Shown here: positions 6,460 through 12,481 of the stretch, in pieces
Numbering within the stretch: the first letter of the stretch is position 1
Layout of the letters: each line of letters starts with the position of its first letter
Source: DATKZH01 sp964475955
GTDB taxonomy: Bacteria; Planctomycetota; Planctomycetia; Pirellulales; Thermoguttaceae
Direction of reading: 5' to 3'
Assembly (NCBI GenBank): GCA_964475955.1
Contig: CAYYZY010000210.1
Location: 1-13,017 of the forward strand
Length of the DNA stretch: 13,017 nt
Translations under genes and position numbers: made by a program
The notes under the pieces: model-generated
Told to the model about the DNA's origin: nothing
Database searches by the model: none
What the model saw: only the letters and a program-made list of their open reading frames with translations

Positions 6460-7533
6460 ATGGCCGAACTGACTTCGGCGGAGCGGGTGATGCGCACGCT
6501 TCGCCGCGAAGAGCCCGACCGGGTGCCGCACTTCGAATGGATCCTCGACCATCGCGTGCGCGAGGCGATCCTGCCCGGCTGCTCCATGGAGGAGTTCACG
6601 CTTCGCATGGGGCTCGACGCGATCCTCACCGCCCCCGATGTCGGCCGCGAGCAAGTCGCCGCGAACCGCTGGCGCACCGAGTACGGCGTGATCGTTGAGA
6701 AGGGGGAAGAGGAGCACGTGGTCGCGGTCGAAGGGCCGATCGGGACGATGGACGATCTTCGCAACTACGAACCGCCCGACCCCCACGCGCCCGGCCGGTT
6801 CGCCAGCCTCGACAAGCTGGTCGCCCGCTACAAGGGCAAGCTGGCCATCGGCGTGCACCTGAACGACGTCTTCTCGCTGCCGCGGAACCTGATGGGCTTC
6901 CAGCAGTTCCTGCTCGCGCTGGCCGCCGAGCCCGAGCTGGCCCGCGGCGTGGTCGACCTCTCCGTGGCGTTGAACGTCGAGTACGCCAAGGAGTGCGCCA
7001 AGCGGGGTGCCGACTTCGTGATGACCGGCGACGACTACGCCTCGACCGAAGCGCCGCTCGTCTCGCCGGCCTGTTTCCGCGAGATCCTCTACCCGGGCCT
7101 GAAACGGGCGTTCGCCGGCTTCAAGGAGGCGGGCCTGATGACGATCAAGCACAGCGACGGCAACATCCGCCCGCTTTTGGACATGATCCTCGACGCCGGG
7201 CCCGACTGCCTCGACCCGATCGACCCGGCCGGCGGGCTCGACGTCGGCCGGATGAAGCGCGAGTACGGCGACCGCATCGCGCTGAAGGGGAACGTCGACT
7301 GCATCCGGACGCTGCCGCGCGGCTCGGTCGAGGACGTGGTGCGCGAGACCAAGGAGGTAATCCGCAAGGCGGCCCCGGGCGGCGGCTTGATCGTCTCGTC
7401 GTCGAACAGCATCTTCAGCCAGGTCCGGCCGGGCAACTACCTGGCCATGTGGAACACGATCCGCACGTACGGCACGTACCCCATCCGGCTCGAGCCCATG
7501 GAGCCCAGCGGAGCGGCCCCGGCGTTTGGGTGA
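6460..7533 (+). CDS. Uroporphyrinogen decarboxylase (URO-D) family protein, MtaA/CmuA-like branch
   Basis: The 357-aa product has the URO-D TIM-barrel signature over its full length, with ERVMRTLRREEPDRVP at 8-23, KHSDGNIRPLLDMILD at 230-245 and LKGNVDC at 275-281. It lacks the arginine-rich RQAGRY start of true heme-pathway HemE, so it is not expected to make coproporphyrinogen. The related corrinoid methyltransferases MtaA/MtbA use a His-x-Cys ... Cys zinc site. Here H231 is followed by S and D, so that site is at least altered. The real reaction is therefore unknown. ATG 6460 has GAGGAG 7 nt upstream. The gene follows the sugar-type binding protein by 20 nt, which suggests a shared role in using a carbohydrate or methylated compound (inference). 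Confidence 0.85.
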   Translation: MAELTSAERVMRTLRREEPDRVPHFEWILDHRVREAILPGCSMEEFTLRMGLDAILTAPDVGREQVAANRWRTEYGVIVEKGEEEHVVAVEGPIGTMDDLRNYEPPDPHAPGRFASLDKLVARYKGKLAIGVHLNDVFSLPRNLMGFQQFLLALAAEPELARGVVDLSVALNVEYAKECAKRGADFVMTGDDYASTEAPLVSPACFREILYPGLKRAFAGFKEAGLMTIKHSDGNIRPLLDMILDAGPDCLDPIDPAGGLDVGRMKREYGDRIALKGNVDCIRTLPRGSVEDVVRETKEVIRKAAPGGGLIVSSSNSIFSQVRPGNYLAMWNTIRTYGTYPIRLEPMEPSGAAPAFG

Positions 7534-7556
7534 CGGGGGCCGTCGAATCGTGCGGA

Positions 7557-7585
7557 TTGATTCTCGGGCAGCAGACTGCTAGACT
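7557..7585 (+). promoter_or_regulatory. Candidate sigma-70 promoter with overlapping palindrome for the PIN toxin-antitoxin pair
   Basis: TTGATT (7557-7562) and TAGACT (7580-7585) are separated by exactly 17 nt, and each matches four of six consensus bases. An 11-nt palindrome, AGCAGACTGCT (7570-7580), lies in the spacer and touches the first base of the -10. Type II toxin-antitoxin operons are usually autorepressed at such sites, so this is a candidate operator. The predicted start site lies about 20 nt before the toxin ATG. Confidence 0.4.
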
Positions 7586-7611
7586 TAGTCCAGGAAGGTA
7601 CGAAGCGGGCC

Positions 7612-8070
7612 ATGCGAGTCTATGCCGACACTTCGGTTTTCGGCGGAGTCTTCGACGAGGAATTCGCCGAGTCCAGCCGGCGGTTCTTCGAGCGCGTCGC
7701 ACAGGGCGACTTGACCTTGGTGATTTCTACGCAGGTCTTGCGGGAGTTGAGCGGCGCTCCTCAATCCGTGCGCGACCAGTTCGACGCGATTCCGGAATCC
7801 TCGCTGGAGACTGTCCCCATCAGCCCGGCCGTGGAGACTCTCGCCGACGCGTACGTGACGGCCGGCATTCTCAGCGGCGGATCGCGAGACGACGCGCTGC
7901 ACGTGGCGGCCGCCAGCGTCGCCAATGCCGATCTGATCGTCAGTTGGAACTTCAGGCATATTGTGAACTACGGGCGTATCCGGAGATACGGAGCCGTGAA
8001 CGTTCTCCACGGTTACCAGCCCATCGAAATACGAAGCCCGGCGGAGTTGGCCTATGGCGACGAAACCTAA
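7612..8070 (+). CDS. PIN-domain protein, probable toxin (RNase) of a type II toxin-antitoxin pair
   Basis: The 152-aa product has the PIN nuclease layout. The N-terminal strand MRVYADTSVF carries D6 and S8. E45 lies in LRELSG, D94 in DDALHVAAA and D107 in ADLIVSWNFRHIV. These are the four acidic positions that bind Mg/Mn in VapC-type ribonucleases, so the active site looks intact. Length is normal for the family. The best Shine-Dalgarno match (AGGAAGG) is about 13 nt upstream, somewhat far. The start is fixed by the PIN strand beginning at residue 2. The stop overlaps the next small gene by 17 nt. In VapBC the antitoxin usually comes first; here the toxin is first. Confidence 0.88.
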   Translation: MRVYADTSVFGGVFDEEFAESSRRFFERVAQGDLTLVISTQVLRELSGAPQSVRDQFDAIPESSLETVPISPAVETLADAYVTAGILSGGSRDDALHVAAASVANADLIVSWNFRHIVNYGRIRRYGAVNVLHGYQPIEIRSPAELAYGDET

Positions 8071-8260
8071 GACCTTCGATTGCGTGGAAATGAAGCACAA
8101 GTCCCAACGGGAGATTGCGTCCGAGTGGCAGGCCCGCAAACACGAGTTTGGCTCATACGAAGACTTCCTTCGGGCAAGCATCCGCGAATCGGAATGGGGC
8201 CGTCGGGCTTGGCGGCGGCTTCACGGCGCGAGGCAGTCCAATCGCGACTCAGTCCGATAG
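8054..8260 (+). CDS. Small candidate antitoxin overlapping the PIN gene
   Basis: The 68-aa basic protein begins MATKPKTFDCVEMKHKSQ, followed by a predicted helical stretch and a C-terminal segment rich in Arg and Trp (SEWGRRAWRRL, 46-56). Its ATG lies inside the end of the toxin gene (17-nt overlap), with GGAG 7 nt upstream. That arrangement points to coupled translation and a partner role. From memory, short proteins with an FD-VEMK-like start occur next to PIN-domain genes in cyanobacteria and planctomycetes; I could not check this. There is no recognisable ribbon-helix-helix or AbrB motif, so the DNA-binding mode is unclear. The antitoxin role rests mainly on gene order. Confidence 0.7.
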   Translation: MATKPKTFDCVEMKHKSQREIASEWQARKHEFGSYEDFLRASIRESEWGRRAWRRLHGARQSNRDSVR

Positions 8261-8401
8261 CCCCCTGGGTTTCGTCGTTGCCTGGACGTTGCGGGCCGCG
8301 CGCCTTGGCGTTCAGGCGACCTTCACCGATTCGAGACGACTAGAACCGCCTTTCTCCGTTCTTGCCTTCCGTTGCCTCCTTCACGGCGCCTCGCCGTTTG
8401 G

Positions 8402-8442
8402 CACAATGGCGTCGACGCTCCGGGAGATCACCGTGGTCTCCC
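8402..8442 (+). promoter_or_regulatory. Candidate -10 (CACAAT) and leader hairpin before the MocA-family gene
   Basis: The 225-nt spacer 8261-8485 has no gene. It contains GGCACAAT (-10 candidate at 8402-8407), similar to the GGTACAAT ahead of the binding-protein operon. A hairpin follows: GGGAGATCAC (8422-8431) pairs with GTGGTCTCCC (8433-8442) with one G-T wobble. In RNA about three central pairs would open to form a loop. No convincing -35 box is seen. The hairpin would be at the start of the leader, 44 nt before the ATG at 8486. Confidence 0.35.
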
Positions 8443-8485
8443 CTCCGTCGCAAGCACGTTTCACCACCAACCTGGGAGATTGGGA

Positions 8486-9847
8486 ATGACGAAGTCCGAC
8501 AGCCCCGCGAGTTCCACCCGACGACGGTTCCTCAAGCAGAGCGGGGCGGTGGCCGCCGGCACGACGGTGCTCGGCGGGCTCGCGCCCGCAGTCCACGCCG
8601 GCGAGGATAACACGATCCGGCTGGCGCTGATCGGCTGTGGGGGGCGCGGCTCCGGCGCCGTGGGCGACGCCGTGTCGGTGCCCGACGGCGGACCGATCAA
8701 GCTCTACGCAATGGCCGATCTGCAAGAGAAGCGGATGAACGCCATCCACAAGGCCCTCAAGGACAAGCTGGGCGACAAGGTCGACGTGGCCGAAGACCGC
8801 AAGTTCCTCGGCTTCGACGCCTACCGCAAGGCGATCGACCTGCTCCGGCCCGGCGACGTCGCCATGTGCACCACCCGGGCGTACATCCGCCCGGTCCACG
8901 TCGAGTACGCCGTCAAGAAGGGCGTCAACGTGTTCATGGAAAAACCCTTTGCCCCCGACCCGGGCGGGCTGCGCCGGCTGCTCCGGGCGGGCGAAGAGGC
9001 GGAGAAGAACGGCGCAAAGATCGCCGCCGGCCTCCAGTGCCGGCACTCGCCCGCACGCCAGGCCCTGATCGACAAGATCCGCGAGGGGGCCATGGGCGAT
9101 ATCCCGCTGATCCGCGCCAACCGGCTGGGCGGCGCCGGCTGGCTCGGCAACCAGGGCGACAAGGCCAACGACCTGATGAGCCAGCTCCAGTTCGGCCGGA
9201 TCCACCTCTACTGGATCGGGTCGGGCCACATGGTCGACTACCTGATCCACCAGATCGACGAGTGCTGCTGGATCAAGGACGCCTGGCCCGTCTCCTGCAA
9301 CGGCATGGGCGGGCGCGTGCCCGGCAGCACCGACTGCGGCCAGAACGTCGACGTCTACTCCATGGAGTTCACCTTCGCCGACGGCACCAAGGCGTTCTGC
9401 GGGTTCCGCCGGATGAAGAACACGCGGACCGACTTCGCCACGTACATCCACGGCACGAAGTGCGCGGCGCAGTTTTCCGGCAACATCCACGCGGCGACGG
9501 TCCATAGGTTCAACGACCAGCGGATCGCGGAGGACAACGTCGCCTGGACGCCCACGGCCGACGCCTTCAGCCCCTGGCAGTACGAGTGGAACCACTTCAT
9601 CGACAGCATCCGCAACGACAAGCCCCACAACGAGGCGAAGCGCGCCGTCTACTCCGACATGACCACGCTCATGGGCCGCGCCGCCTGCCACACGGGGCAG
9701 ACGGTGACCTGGGACCAGGTCGCCAACTCCGACTTCCAGTTCTGCGACTACCTCGACGACCTCTCACCCGACAGCGAAGTGCCGGTCAAGGCCGACGAGA
9801 ACGGCCAGTTCCCCGTGCCGATCCCGGGGGAGTGGACGGAGATATGA
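8486..9847 (+). CDS. Tat-exported Gfo/Idh/MocA family oxidoreductase
   Basis: The 453-aa product starts with a twin-arginine signal, TRRRFLKQSGAVAAG (11-25), and a likely cleavage region near AVHAGE (35-40). The dinucleotide-binding motif is GCGGRGSG (50-57), and EKP (152-154) is the conserved cofactor-site motif. The stretch GSGHMVDYLIHQIDECCWI, with D251, H255 and D258, lies where the family has its substrate and catalytic residues. The C-terminal alpha/beta domain is complete. The family oxidises or isomerises sugars, inositols and related compounds using NAD(P); Tat export suggests the cofactor is bound tightly before export. Planctomycetes carry many such paralogues, so the substrate is unknown. 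ATG 8486 has GGGAG 7 nt upstream; the longer upstream frame is rejected because the Tat signal would be internal. Confidence 0.92.
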   Translation: MTKSDSPASSTRRRFLKQSGAVAAGTTVLGGLAPAVHAGEDNTIRLALIGCGGRGSGAVGDAVSVPDGGPIKLYAMADLQEKRMNAIHKALKDKLGDKVDVAEDRKFLGFDAYRKAIDLLRPGDVAMCTTRAYIRPVHVEYAVKKGVNVFMEKPFAPDPGGLRRLLRAGEEAEKNGAKIAAGLQCRHSPARQALIDKIREGAMGDIPLIRANRLGGAGWLGNQGDKANDLMSQLQFGRIHLYWIGSGHMVDYLIHQIDECCWIKDAWPVSCNGMGGRVPGSTDCGQNVDVYSMEFTFADGTKAFCGFRRMKNTRTDFATYIHGTKCAAQFSGNIHAATVHRFNDQRIAEDNVAWTPTADAFSPWQYEWNHFIDSIRNDKPHNEAKRAVYSDMTTLMGRAACHTGQTVTWDQVANSDFQFCDYLDDLSPDSEVPVKADENGQFPVPIPGEWTEI

Positions 9848-9852
9848 GGTGG

Positions 9853-9894
9853 AGGGATGAGGGTTTAGGATGGAGGCATTAGGGTTTGGGGCTT
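9853..9894. repeat. Degenerate heptamer tandem array just after the MocA-gene stop
   Basis: Six units in exact 7-nt phase start 6 nt after the stop codon: AGGGATG, AGGGTTT, then AGGATGG, AGGCATT, then AGGGTTT and GGGGCTT. The rest of the 471-nt spacer to 10318 holds a tetranucleotide repeat, a GC hairpin, a promoter-like site and an alternative-hairpin region. No gene is supported in it. Confidence 0.7.
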
Positions 9895-9938
9895 GGGGGG
9901 CGGCGTCGGTCTTCAAGTCCCGAACCCGGGCGTAGGAT

Positions 9939-9956
9939 GCACGCACGCACGCACGC
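9939..9956. repeat. Tetranucleotide microsatellite (GCAC)4
   Basis: Four perfect GCAC units plus GC lie in the spacer after the MocA-family gene. Such a tract is prone to slippage, but here it is non-coding and no phase-variable gene is attached to it. Confidence 0.85.
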
Positions 9957-10045
9957 GGGCCTCGGAAACGGGAGGTAGCGGAGGAGCCGGTCGCGTAAGG
10001 GGCGACGCGGACAGCGGCCGCGCGGCGTGGCGCGAGCGGGCGCCA

Positions 10046-10065
10046 TCGGGGTGGGCCCCACCCGA
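10046..10065. repeat. GC-rich hairpin without T-run
   Basis: GGTGGG pairs with CCCACC around one C. Flanking bases add three pairs past a 1-nt bulge, giving about nine pairs. In RNA some inner pairs would open to form a loop. No T-run follows on either strand, so termination is not indicated. Confidence 0.5.
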
Positions 10066-10129
10066 GCGTCAGGGAATTACCGATCGGCCGCTCACGCTTG
10101 CTCGGATTCCCGCCGCCGTCATGCACACC

Positions 10130-10135
10130 TATACT
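10130..10135 (+). promoter_or_regulatory. Candidate -10 (TATACT) for the 123-aa gene
   Basis: TATACT matches five of six -10 positions. The -35 region is weak (ATTCCC at 18 nt). If used, transcription would start near 10142 and give a leader of about 175 nt containing the two competing hairpins at 10203-10229 before the ATG at 10319. Confidence 0.35.
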
Positions 10136-10202
10136 CCCCTATGAGCCAGCGCCGATCTGATTTGAGGGTCAACCAAGGCGCGGCCGATCGGCGAATTTCC
10201 CC

Positions 10203-10229
10203 GTTTGCCGTAGCAGGCAAACCGCCTGC
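10203..10229 (+). other. Two overlapping, mutually exclusive hairpins in a leader
   Basis: GTTTGCC (10203-10209) pairs with GGCAAAC (10216-10222) around a 6-nt loop. GCAGGC (10213-10218) pairs with GCCTGC (10224-10229) around a 5-nt loop. The two share bases 10216-10218, so only one can form at a time. It may be a decayed intergenic palindrome or an attenuator-like switch for the gene at 10319. No T-run is present, so a switch, if real, would not be a standard intrinsic terminator. Confidence 0.45.
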
Positions 10230-10318
10230 GCCGCAACCAGCGGACGGCGCACGCGGTCTGCCTGGTGCCGAGGGGGGAGTGTTGCGCTCCGGCGGCCCCC
10301 GAACGAGAAAAGGAGATC

Positions 10319-10690
10319 ATGGTTTCGTCCGTGGATATCGACGTCCTGCTCGTCTCGGCGATCAGCGTGTGGAACCGAGCGATCGACGCGCACCGGGGCA
10401 CGCCCCCTTACCAGCGAATCCTCGCCGGGCTGCACTGCCTGCCGACCGACCGCTACGCCGGAATCGAGGTCTACGAGGACGACCCGCTCAGGCCCAGCGC
10501 ACGCTTCGCCGTGCGCTTCCGCAAAGGGATGATCGAACCGGTGGCCGCCGAGCCGCTCGCCGAGGACGTTTGTTGGCGGGTCGGGGTCGATTACCTGGAA
10601 CGGGTGGTGGCTGACGCCGACGCCTACGTCCAGAATCCGGACAGGTTGGACTGGAGTTGGGTCAAGCAGTGGGCGGGCATCGGCTCCTGA
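10319..10690 (+). CDS. Unrecognised 123-aa protein
   Basis: I do not recognise this family with certainty. The protein has no signal peptide or membrane segment. It starts MVSSVDIDVLLVSAISVWNR, then has a mixed acidic and basic middle with IEVYEDD and FAVRFRKG, and ends YLERVVADADAYVQNP followed by LDWSWVKQW. The alternation of strands and a long C-terminal helix suggests a small alpha/beta cytoplasmic protein. The coding call is supported by good codon use, a sensible protein composition and AGGAG just upstream of the ATG, although the spacing is short at 3 nt. The next gene lies 212 nt downstream beyond a structured spacer. No function is assigned. Confidence 0.75.
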   Translation: MVSSVDIDVLLVSAISVWNRAIDAHRGTPPYQRILAGLHCLPTDRYAGIEVYEDDPLRPSARFAVRFRKGMIEPVAAEPLAEDVCWRVGVDYLERVVADADAYVQNPDRLDWSWVKQWAGIGS

Positions 10691-10717
10691 ATGACGGTGC
10701 GCGATTTCCGGGCGCGC

Positions 10718-10801
10718 CCTCTCGAGCTTTAGGGAGCGGCCTCTGTGCCCTTTCGCAATCCCCCGCGGTAGAGGAAAGCCGCGGAGGGCGTTCCCTAGAG
10801 G
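10718..10801 (+). other. Structured intergenic element with nested stems
   Basis: Outer pairing is CCTCT (10718-10722) with AGAGG (10797-10801). An 8-bp stem AGGGAGCG/CGTTCCCT (10731-10738 with 10789-10796) has one G-U pair. Inside is a stem of CCC plus CCGCGG against CCGCGG plus GGG with one bulged A (10760-10788). CCTCT occurs again at 10740-10744 and TAGAGG again at 10769-10774, so alternative pairings exist. The element lies between the 123-aa gene and the 69-aa gene. There is no T-run. The pairing is compensated well enough to deserve attention, but function is inference. Confidence 0.5.
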
Positions 10802-10902
10802 TTGTCTCGGCGCAGTAAGTTCGGGTGAACAGCCAGGATAGACGAACGGCGGCCGACGCGGTCGGCGCCGCGGTCCGAACCGACCTTAGAAAGGCCCGTG
10901 CG

Positions 10903-11112
10903 ATGTCGGAGTCGGCCCAGGCCGGCGGTCGCCATGAGTGGCACGTCGAAAGAGCAAACGAGGACGCGCTGGAGCAGACGCTGAACCGGCTGGACGCCGA
11001 CTGGGAGGTCTTTTCCGTGACGCCCACCATCCGGTTCGGCAAGAAAGTGATGGGTGCGCCCGTTCCAACCGAAATCTGCTATACCGTCGTGGTCCGACGA
11101 CCGGCGGGCTGA
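10903..11112 (+). CDS. Small DUF4177-like protein
   Basis: The 69-aa product resembles DUF4177-type small proteins. It has an early HEWHVERA strand, a helix EDALEQTLNRL (20-30), the typical WEVFSV (34-39), and a closing strand CYTVVVRRP (59-67). Such proteins are about 60-80 aa with unknown function, so the length fits. I chose ATG 10903, with AGAAAGG about 9 nt upstream. An in-frame GTG at 10825 would add 26 residues of weak composition and is less likely. The TPR gene starts 14 nt downstream, so the two are probably co-transcribed and may act together. Confidence 0.7.
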   Translation: MSESAQAGGRHEWHVERANEDALEQTLNRLDADWEVFSVTPTIRFGKKVMGAPVPTEICYTVVVRRPAG

Positions 11113-11126
11113 CTACGGAGGACATC

Positions 11127-11447
11127 ATGGCAAGCGCCATCGAAGCCTACGACCAAGGGGTGGAGTACGTGCAACGCGACGAGTTGGAGTCGGCGATCGA
11201 AGCCTTCAGCGAGGCGATCCGCCGCAATCCGAAATTGGCCGCAGCGCACCACAGCCGGGGAGTCACCTACGCGATCCGCGGCGACCTCGGAAGGGCGATC
11301 AAGGATTGCGACCGGGCGATTCGTCTCAACCCGGGCGTCTCCCGGTTCTACCGCGCGCGGGGGCTCATCTACCGGGAAATCGGCGACGAGGACATGGCCC
11401 GGGCCGACCTGCGCGAGTTCGAACGACTGGCCGCCAAGAGGAATTGA
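11127..11447 (+). CDS. Tetratricopeptide repeat (TPR) protein, 106 aa
   Basis: The product is made almost entirely of three TPR units, at about 3-36, 37-70 and 71-104. Typical residues are visible: GVEYVQRDELESAIEAFSEA, RGVTYAIRGDLGRAIKDCD and RGLIYREIGDEDMARADL, with RNP and LNP at unit ends. TPRs form helical scaffolds for protein-protein contact, so this is a cytoplasmic adaptor-like protein with no catalytic part. GGAGG lies 5 nt before ATG 11127, a strong start. It follows the DUF4177-like gene by 14 nt. It ends 47 nt before a strong hairpin shared with the converging minus-strand gene. Confidence 0.9.
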   Translation: MASAIEAYDQGVEYVQRDELESAIEAFSEAIRRNPKLAAAHHSRGVTYAIRGDLGRAIKDCDRAIRLNPGVSRFYRARGLIYREIGDEDMARADLREFERLAAKRN

Positions 11448-11494
11448 CCGGCGCCCCGCCCCGATTTGGGCCTGCGGCACGGGCCACGAAAAAC

Positions 11495-11528
11495 GCCCGC
11501 CTCGGCGAACGCGGTCGCCGAGGCGGGC
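11495..11528. terminator. Intrinsic terminator, probably bidirectional, between converging genes
   Basis: A perfect 14-bp GC-rich stem (11495-11508 with 11515-11528) encloses a 6-nt loop. On the minus strand it is followed within two bases by five T, a good intrinsic terminator for the Cys/Tyr-rich gene ending at 11561. On the plus strand the following T content is weak (TTGGTCGCTTT), so stopping the TPR transcript there may be less efficient. This is the only conventional terminator seen in the window. Confidence 0.85.
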
Positions 11529-11560
11529 TTGGTCGCTTTGCGGGACTTGGCCGCTCGGAC

Positions 11561-12415
11561 TCAGTCGCGCGAGGCGCGCCAGCCGCTCACGTCGAGCGCG
11601 GGGCGCTCGGCCGGCGCTTCGCTCGTGTGCCGGTACGTGGCGTAGCGGATCGGCTTGGCGGCCGATCGGTTCTCCGGATCGATCAGCCGGGGCGGCTCGC
11701 TGGAGCCGGGGGCCTCGGAACGCGGCGGCAGCCGGTAGCTCGACGACTGCGCGCCCTGGCTCGCGGAACCGCTGCTTTCGGGAGTCTCGAACGTCTTGGG
11801 CGCGCCGCCGTAGCCCGGATCGGGTTGCGGGGAACTGGAGATCGGCCCCGTCGCCGGAACGCAACCGGCAGGGCAACTCGCTCCGGACGAGGTAATCACG
11901 CCGCTGGAGACCGAAGGCGCGGGGCAGGAGACGCTGCACGCGGAACCGCACACCGGGCTGCAAACGCTGGTCGGCGTGGACGTCAGGCGGTAGCTCGTCA
12001 CCGGCTTGCGGTGCAGCCAGGGCAGAAGCGACTTGCGCGTGACCGCCTGGTACGTGGTCGTCGGACAGCCCGTACACGGATCGACGGCGGTCACCGGCCG
12101 GTAGCTGGTGCGTTCGATGCGGGAGTAGCTCCACCGGTAGGTCGTTTGCGGTGTGTAGTAGCACGTCTGGCCTACGGGCGAGCACACGGTGGAAGTCGTC
12201 GGCGAGTACGCGGTGTAGGCCGTGCCGACGACCGGCATCAGCGAAACCCGCTGCGCCGTGTAGGGTGGGGCGTACGTCGTCGCCGCCGGTGCGGGCGCGG
12301 GCGACGCGGTTGGAAACAGCCAGTCGCACAAACCGGCTTCGCTCGGCGACGGCGCGAGGAACAGGGCCGCCAACACGCAGGCGACCGCCGCAACACGTAC
12401 TTTCGGACTGCTCAT
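11561..12415 (-). CDS. Exported Cys/Tyr-rich planctomycete-type protein
   Basis: The 284-aa product has a clear Sec signal: MSSPKVR, hydrophobic VAAVACVLAALFLA, and a likely cut at SEA-G (27/28). The mature part is low in charge and rich in Ser, Thr, Pro and Tyr. It has about 11 cysteines, many in spaced pairs (CTGC 114-117; C152, C156, C160, C164; C181, C185). Segments such as AQRVSLMP, YRPVTAVDPC and YQAVT resemble the Tyr/Cys-rich surface proteins common in planctomycetes, reminiscent of YTV-domain cell-wall proteins; a formal YTV match cannot be claimed. A disulphide-linked cell-envelope role is inferred. The start has GGGAGGTGA at 5-6 nt. The terminator at 11495-11528 lies just beyond the stop. 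The C-terminal 90 residues are Ser/Pro-rich and probably disordered. Confidence 0.88.
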   Translation of the reverse strand: MSSPKVRVAAVACVLAALFLAPSPSEAGLCDWLFPTASPAPAPAATTYAPPYTAQRVSLMPVVGTAYTAYSPTTSTVCSPVGQTCYYTPQTTYRWSYSRIERTSYRPVTAVDPCTGCPTTTYQAVTRKSLLPWLHRKPVTSYRLTSTPTSVCSPVCGSACSVSCPAPSVSSGVITSSGASCPAGCVPATGPISSSPQPDPGYGGAPKTFETPESSGSASQGAQSSSYRLPPRSEAPGSSEPPRLIDPENRSAAKPIRYATYRHTSEAPAERPALDVSGWRASRD

Positions 12416-12475
12416 ACTTCACCTCCCATCCCAGGAGACGTCCTCTTCCGGTTTGCCTGCTGCCCTTCTTCCACT

Positions 12476-12481
12476 ATTCTA
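12476..12481 (-). promoter_or_regulatory. Candidate -10 (TAGAAT) for the Cys/Tyr-rich protein gene
   Basis: On the minus strand TAGAAT matches five of six -10 positions and lies about 60 nt upstream of the ATG at 12415. No good -35 hexamer is visible at 16-18 nt; a TTGAAT occurs at 20 nt. The call is tentative. Confidence 0.35.

Noticed and set aside
6460..7533. True heme-biosynthesis HemE
   Set aside because: The arginine-rich N-terminal substrate motif of HemE is absent, and the context is a sugar-type binding protein, not heme genes.
8381..9691. Minus-strand open frame of 436 codons opposite the MocA-family gene
   Set aside because: Its composition is typical of antisense to GC-rich coding DNA, and the plus strand carries a Tat signal and GCGGRGSG motif.
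9853..9894. Telomere-like repeat (TTTAGGG resemblance)
   Set aside because: The units are degenerate, few and internal to a bacterial gene region. Only the 7-nt period is shared with plant telomeres.
10027..10614. Plus-strand frame of 195 codons covering the spacer and overlapping the 123-aa gene
   Set aside because: It translates palindromes and GC-rich spacer, then turns Arg-rich in the alternate frame of a better supported gene. There is no ribosome binding site.
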